NCBI GenBank assembly: GCA_002751075.1
Contig: NAOQ01000042.1
Span: 235,901-258,768, forward strand
Length of the DNA stretch: 22,868 nucleotides
Origin: Ichthyophonus hoferi
Lineage: Eukaryota > Opisthokonta > Ichthyosporea > Ichthyophonida > Ichthyophonidae
Direction: 5' to 3'
Part shown: in pieces, positions 21,954 to 22,868 of the stretch
How the letters are laid out: the number at the start of each line of letters is the position of its first letter
How positions within the stretch are numbered: position 1 is the stretch's first letter
Made by a program: the position numbers and the translations under genes
Notes under the pieces: model-generated
Database searches by the model: none
Seen by the model: only the letters and a program-made list of their open reading frames with translations
Told to the model about the DNA's origin: nothing

Positions 21954-22638
21954 CATTAATATGTGTATGTATGTGTTTGCGTATGTTTGCTTGTTAATAT
22001 TATTTTGCTTACTCCCTGTGTTTATGTTACTATCTTGCTATCTTGTTGTATATATTTCTTGACCTGGATGAATATGCCAATGTTTGCTTGTAGGTATTGG
22101 TTGCCGTTGTTGTTATATATATACTTACGGGTGTGTAGTGACTTACGTTTGGGATGGATTAGTGTTGATGAATTTTTGTTCGTATGTGTATGTTTGCATT
22201 TGCGTTTGTATGTAAGCATATATAAAGGATTGCCTATATTTGTGTATGTATGTATGCTTATTCTTACTGTACATTTATGCTTGCCGGGTATGTATATTTA
22301 CTGTGTATGCATGTATGTATATATCTATGTGTGTATGTATATATGCTATATACAATATATAGAATGCATGGACCTGAAAGACAGTACCTACTCCATGTGC
22401 TTCCTATCGCCTCCGTCACAAGCCTATGTTATATAATACAATGCAATGTAGTAGGATATAGAATAATACAATAATACAATGCAGTATAATATATTATAAT
22501 ATAATATAATGATCAATGTAATTGTTTCTCCCCTAGACAACAATCATGATGGTGATTGGTGGCAGGTAGAGCGCTCTGATGGTGTGTTGGGTATGGTCCC
22601 ATCCAACTATCTCAGTCCAGTACCGGACCATGCGGATG
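21729..22638 (+). CDS. SH3-domain protein, two internal exons (5' end not found, 3' end beyond window)
   Basis: Two exons encode a whole SH3 domain, which binds proline-rich peptides in signalling or cytoskeletal adaptors. The first (21729-21857) contains SAYVSLYRYSSTGAGEVDLN and ESEIVRVVEKH, where SLYRY stands at the ALYDY position, and ends in phase 1 at GTAAGT. The second (22537-22638), after TCTCCCCTAG, completes DNNHDGDWWQVERSDGV then LGMVPSNYLSPVP, with the conserved WW and PSNYL, and ends in phase 1 at GTGAGT. The start of the first exon is uncertain: ATTAG at 21724-21728 keeps phase 1 on every boundary, while CACAG at 21744-21748 would be phase 0. The 679-base intron holds AAT and TATG repeats. 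Other domains are not visible, so the family member cannot be named. Confidence 0.9.
21877..21951. repeat. (AAT)n microsatellite
   Basis: Imperfect AAT/AGT units from 21877, pure from about 21911 to 21950 (13 copies). It begins about 20 bases after the SH3 first-exon donor. Confidence 0.95.
21960..22355. repeat. TATG/TGTG-rich simple-sequence region
   Basis: Runs of GTATGTATG and TGTGTATG, densest at 21960-21990, 22235-22255 and 22300-22350, inside the SH3 intron. The motif is the reverse complement of the CATA array at 21349-21484. Confidence 0.8.
22430..22512. repeat. Degenerate AATAC/AATGC pentamers and TATAA repeats
   Basis: ATAATACAATGCAATG, AATACAATAATACAATGC and TATAATATAATATAAT just before the second SH3 exon. 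The pentamers are the reverse complement of those in the array after that exon. Confidence 0.7.
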
Positions 22639-22650
22639 GTGAGTTTATCG

Positions 22651-22868
22651 GTTTTGTATGTTATTGCATGTTATTGTATTGTATTGTATGGTATGGTATG
22701 ACATTGTATTATATTATGTTGTACTGTATTATATTGTATTGTATTGTATTATATTGCATTGTATTGTATTATATTGCATTATATTGTATTGTATTGTATT
22801 GTATTGTATTGTATTATATTGCATTGTATTGTATTATATTGCATTATATTGTATTGTATTGTATTGTA
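22651..22868. repeat. (GTATT)n pentamer satellite with 65-bp higher-order period, runs off the window
   Basis: GTATT units with ATATT and GCATT variants from about 22651 to the last base. From 22741 the order of variants repeats exactly with a 65-bp (13-pentamer) period, giving nearly two copies before the window ends. Confidence 0.9.

Noticed and set aside
21720-21956. Minus-strand poly-tyrosine open frame
   Set aside because: It is a translation of the AAT microsatellite and the antisense of the SH3 exon.

Overview
This looks like AT-rich nuclear DNA from an eukaryote with spliceosomal introns, probably an opisthokont (animal, animal relative or fungus). The evidence is genes cut into many short exons with GT..AG introns of about 330 to 1,060 bases, proteins close to human and yeast forms, a half SH3 adaptor gene at the right edge, and many microsatellites. 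I see no bacterial operon, CRISPR array or plasmid feature. The species cannot be fixed from the sequence.

Left part (1-11,425, minus strand): the main gene is a 15-exon mitochondrial glutamyl-tRNA(Gln) amidotransferase subunit A (QRSL1/GatA). Its exons run from 11,425 down to the stop at 1,330, and all 14 junctions keep phase. The model gives 490 residues with a complete Lys-Ser-Ser amidase triad. Its introns hold two long pyrimidine tracts next to 3' splice sites, an octamer minisatellite in strict register, and many CCAAT/ATTGG pentamers. A possible small three-exon gene for a secreted or membrane-anchored protein (1,262 down to 486) starts only 67 bases after the GatA stop.

Middle (11,426-14,534): a 1.5 kb intergenic region separates the GatA start from IMP3, which points the other way. 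It holds an imperfect direct duplication and a CACGTG E-box. IMP3 (12,925-14,534, plus strand) is a complete two-exon U3 snoRNP protein gene.

Right part (14,535-22,868): about 7.2 kb has no confident gene. It holds coding-like but unidentified patches, a faint possible retroelement fossil (16.0-16.7 kb), an initiator-tRNA primer-binding-like motif (18.57 kb), a short tandem repeat and a tRNA-like stretch (20.2 kb). From 20.6 kb the plus strand is rich in CA/CATA microsatellites. Two exons coding for an SH3 domain follow, and after them the plus strand is rich in TATG and TATTG repeats that run off the end.

Functionally, GatA serves mitochondrial translation (Gln-tRNA formation) and IMP3 serves cytosolic ribosome synthesis, so the head-to-head pair are both translation housekeeping genes. 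I found no convincing new system. The best leads are the small gene behind GatA, the splice-site pyrimidine tracts, the CCAAT excess and the mirrored microsatellites around the SH3 exons.
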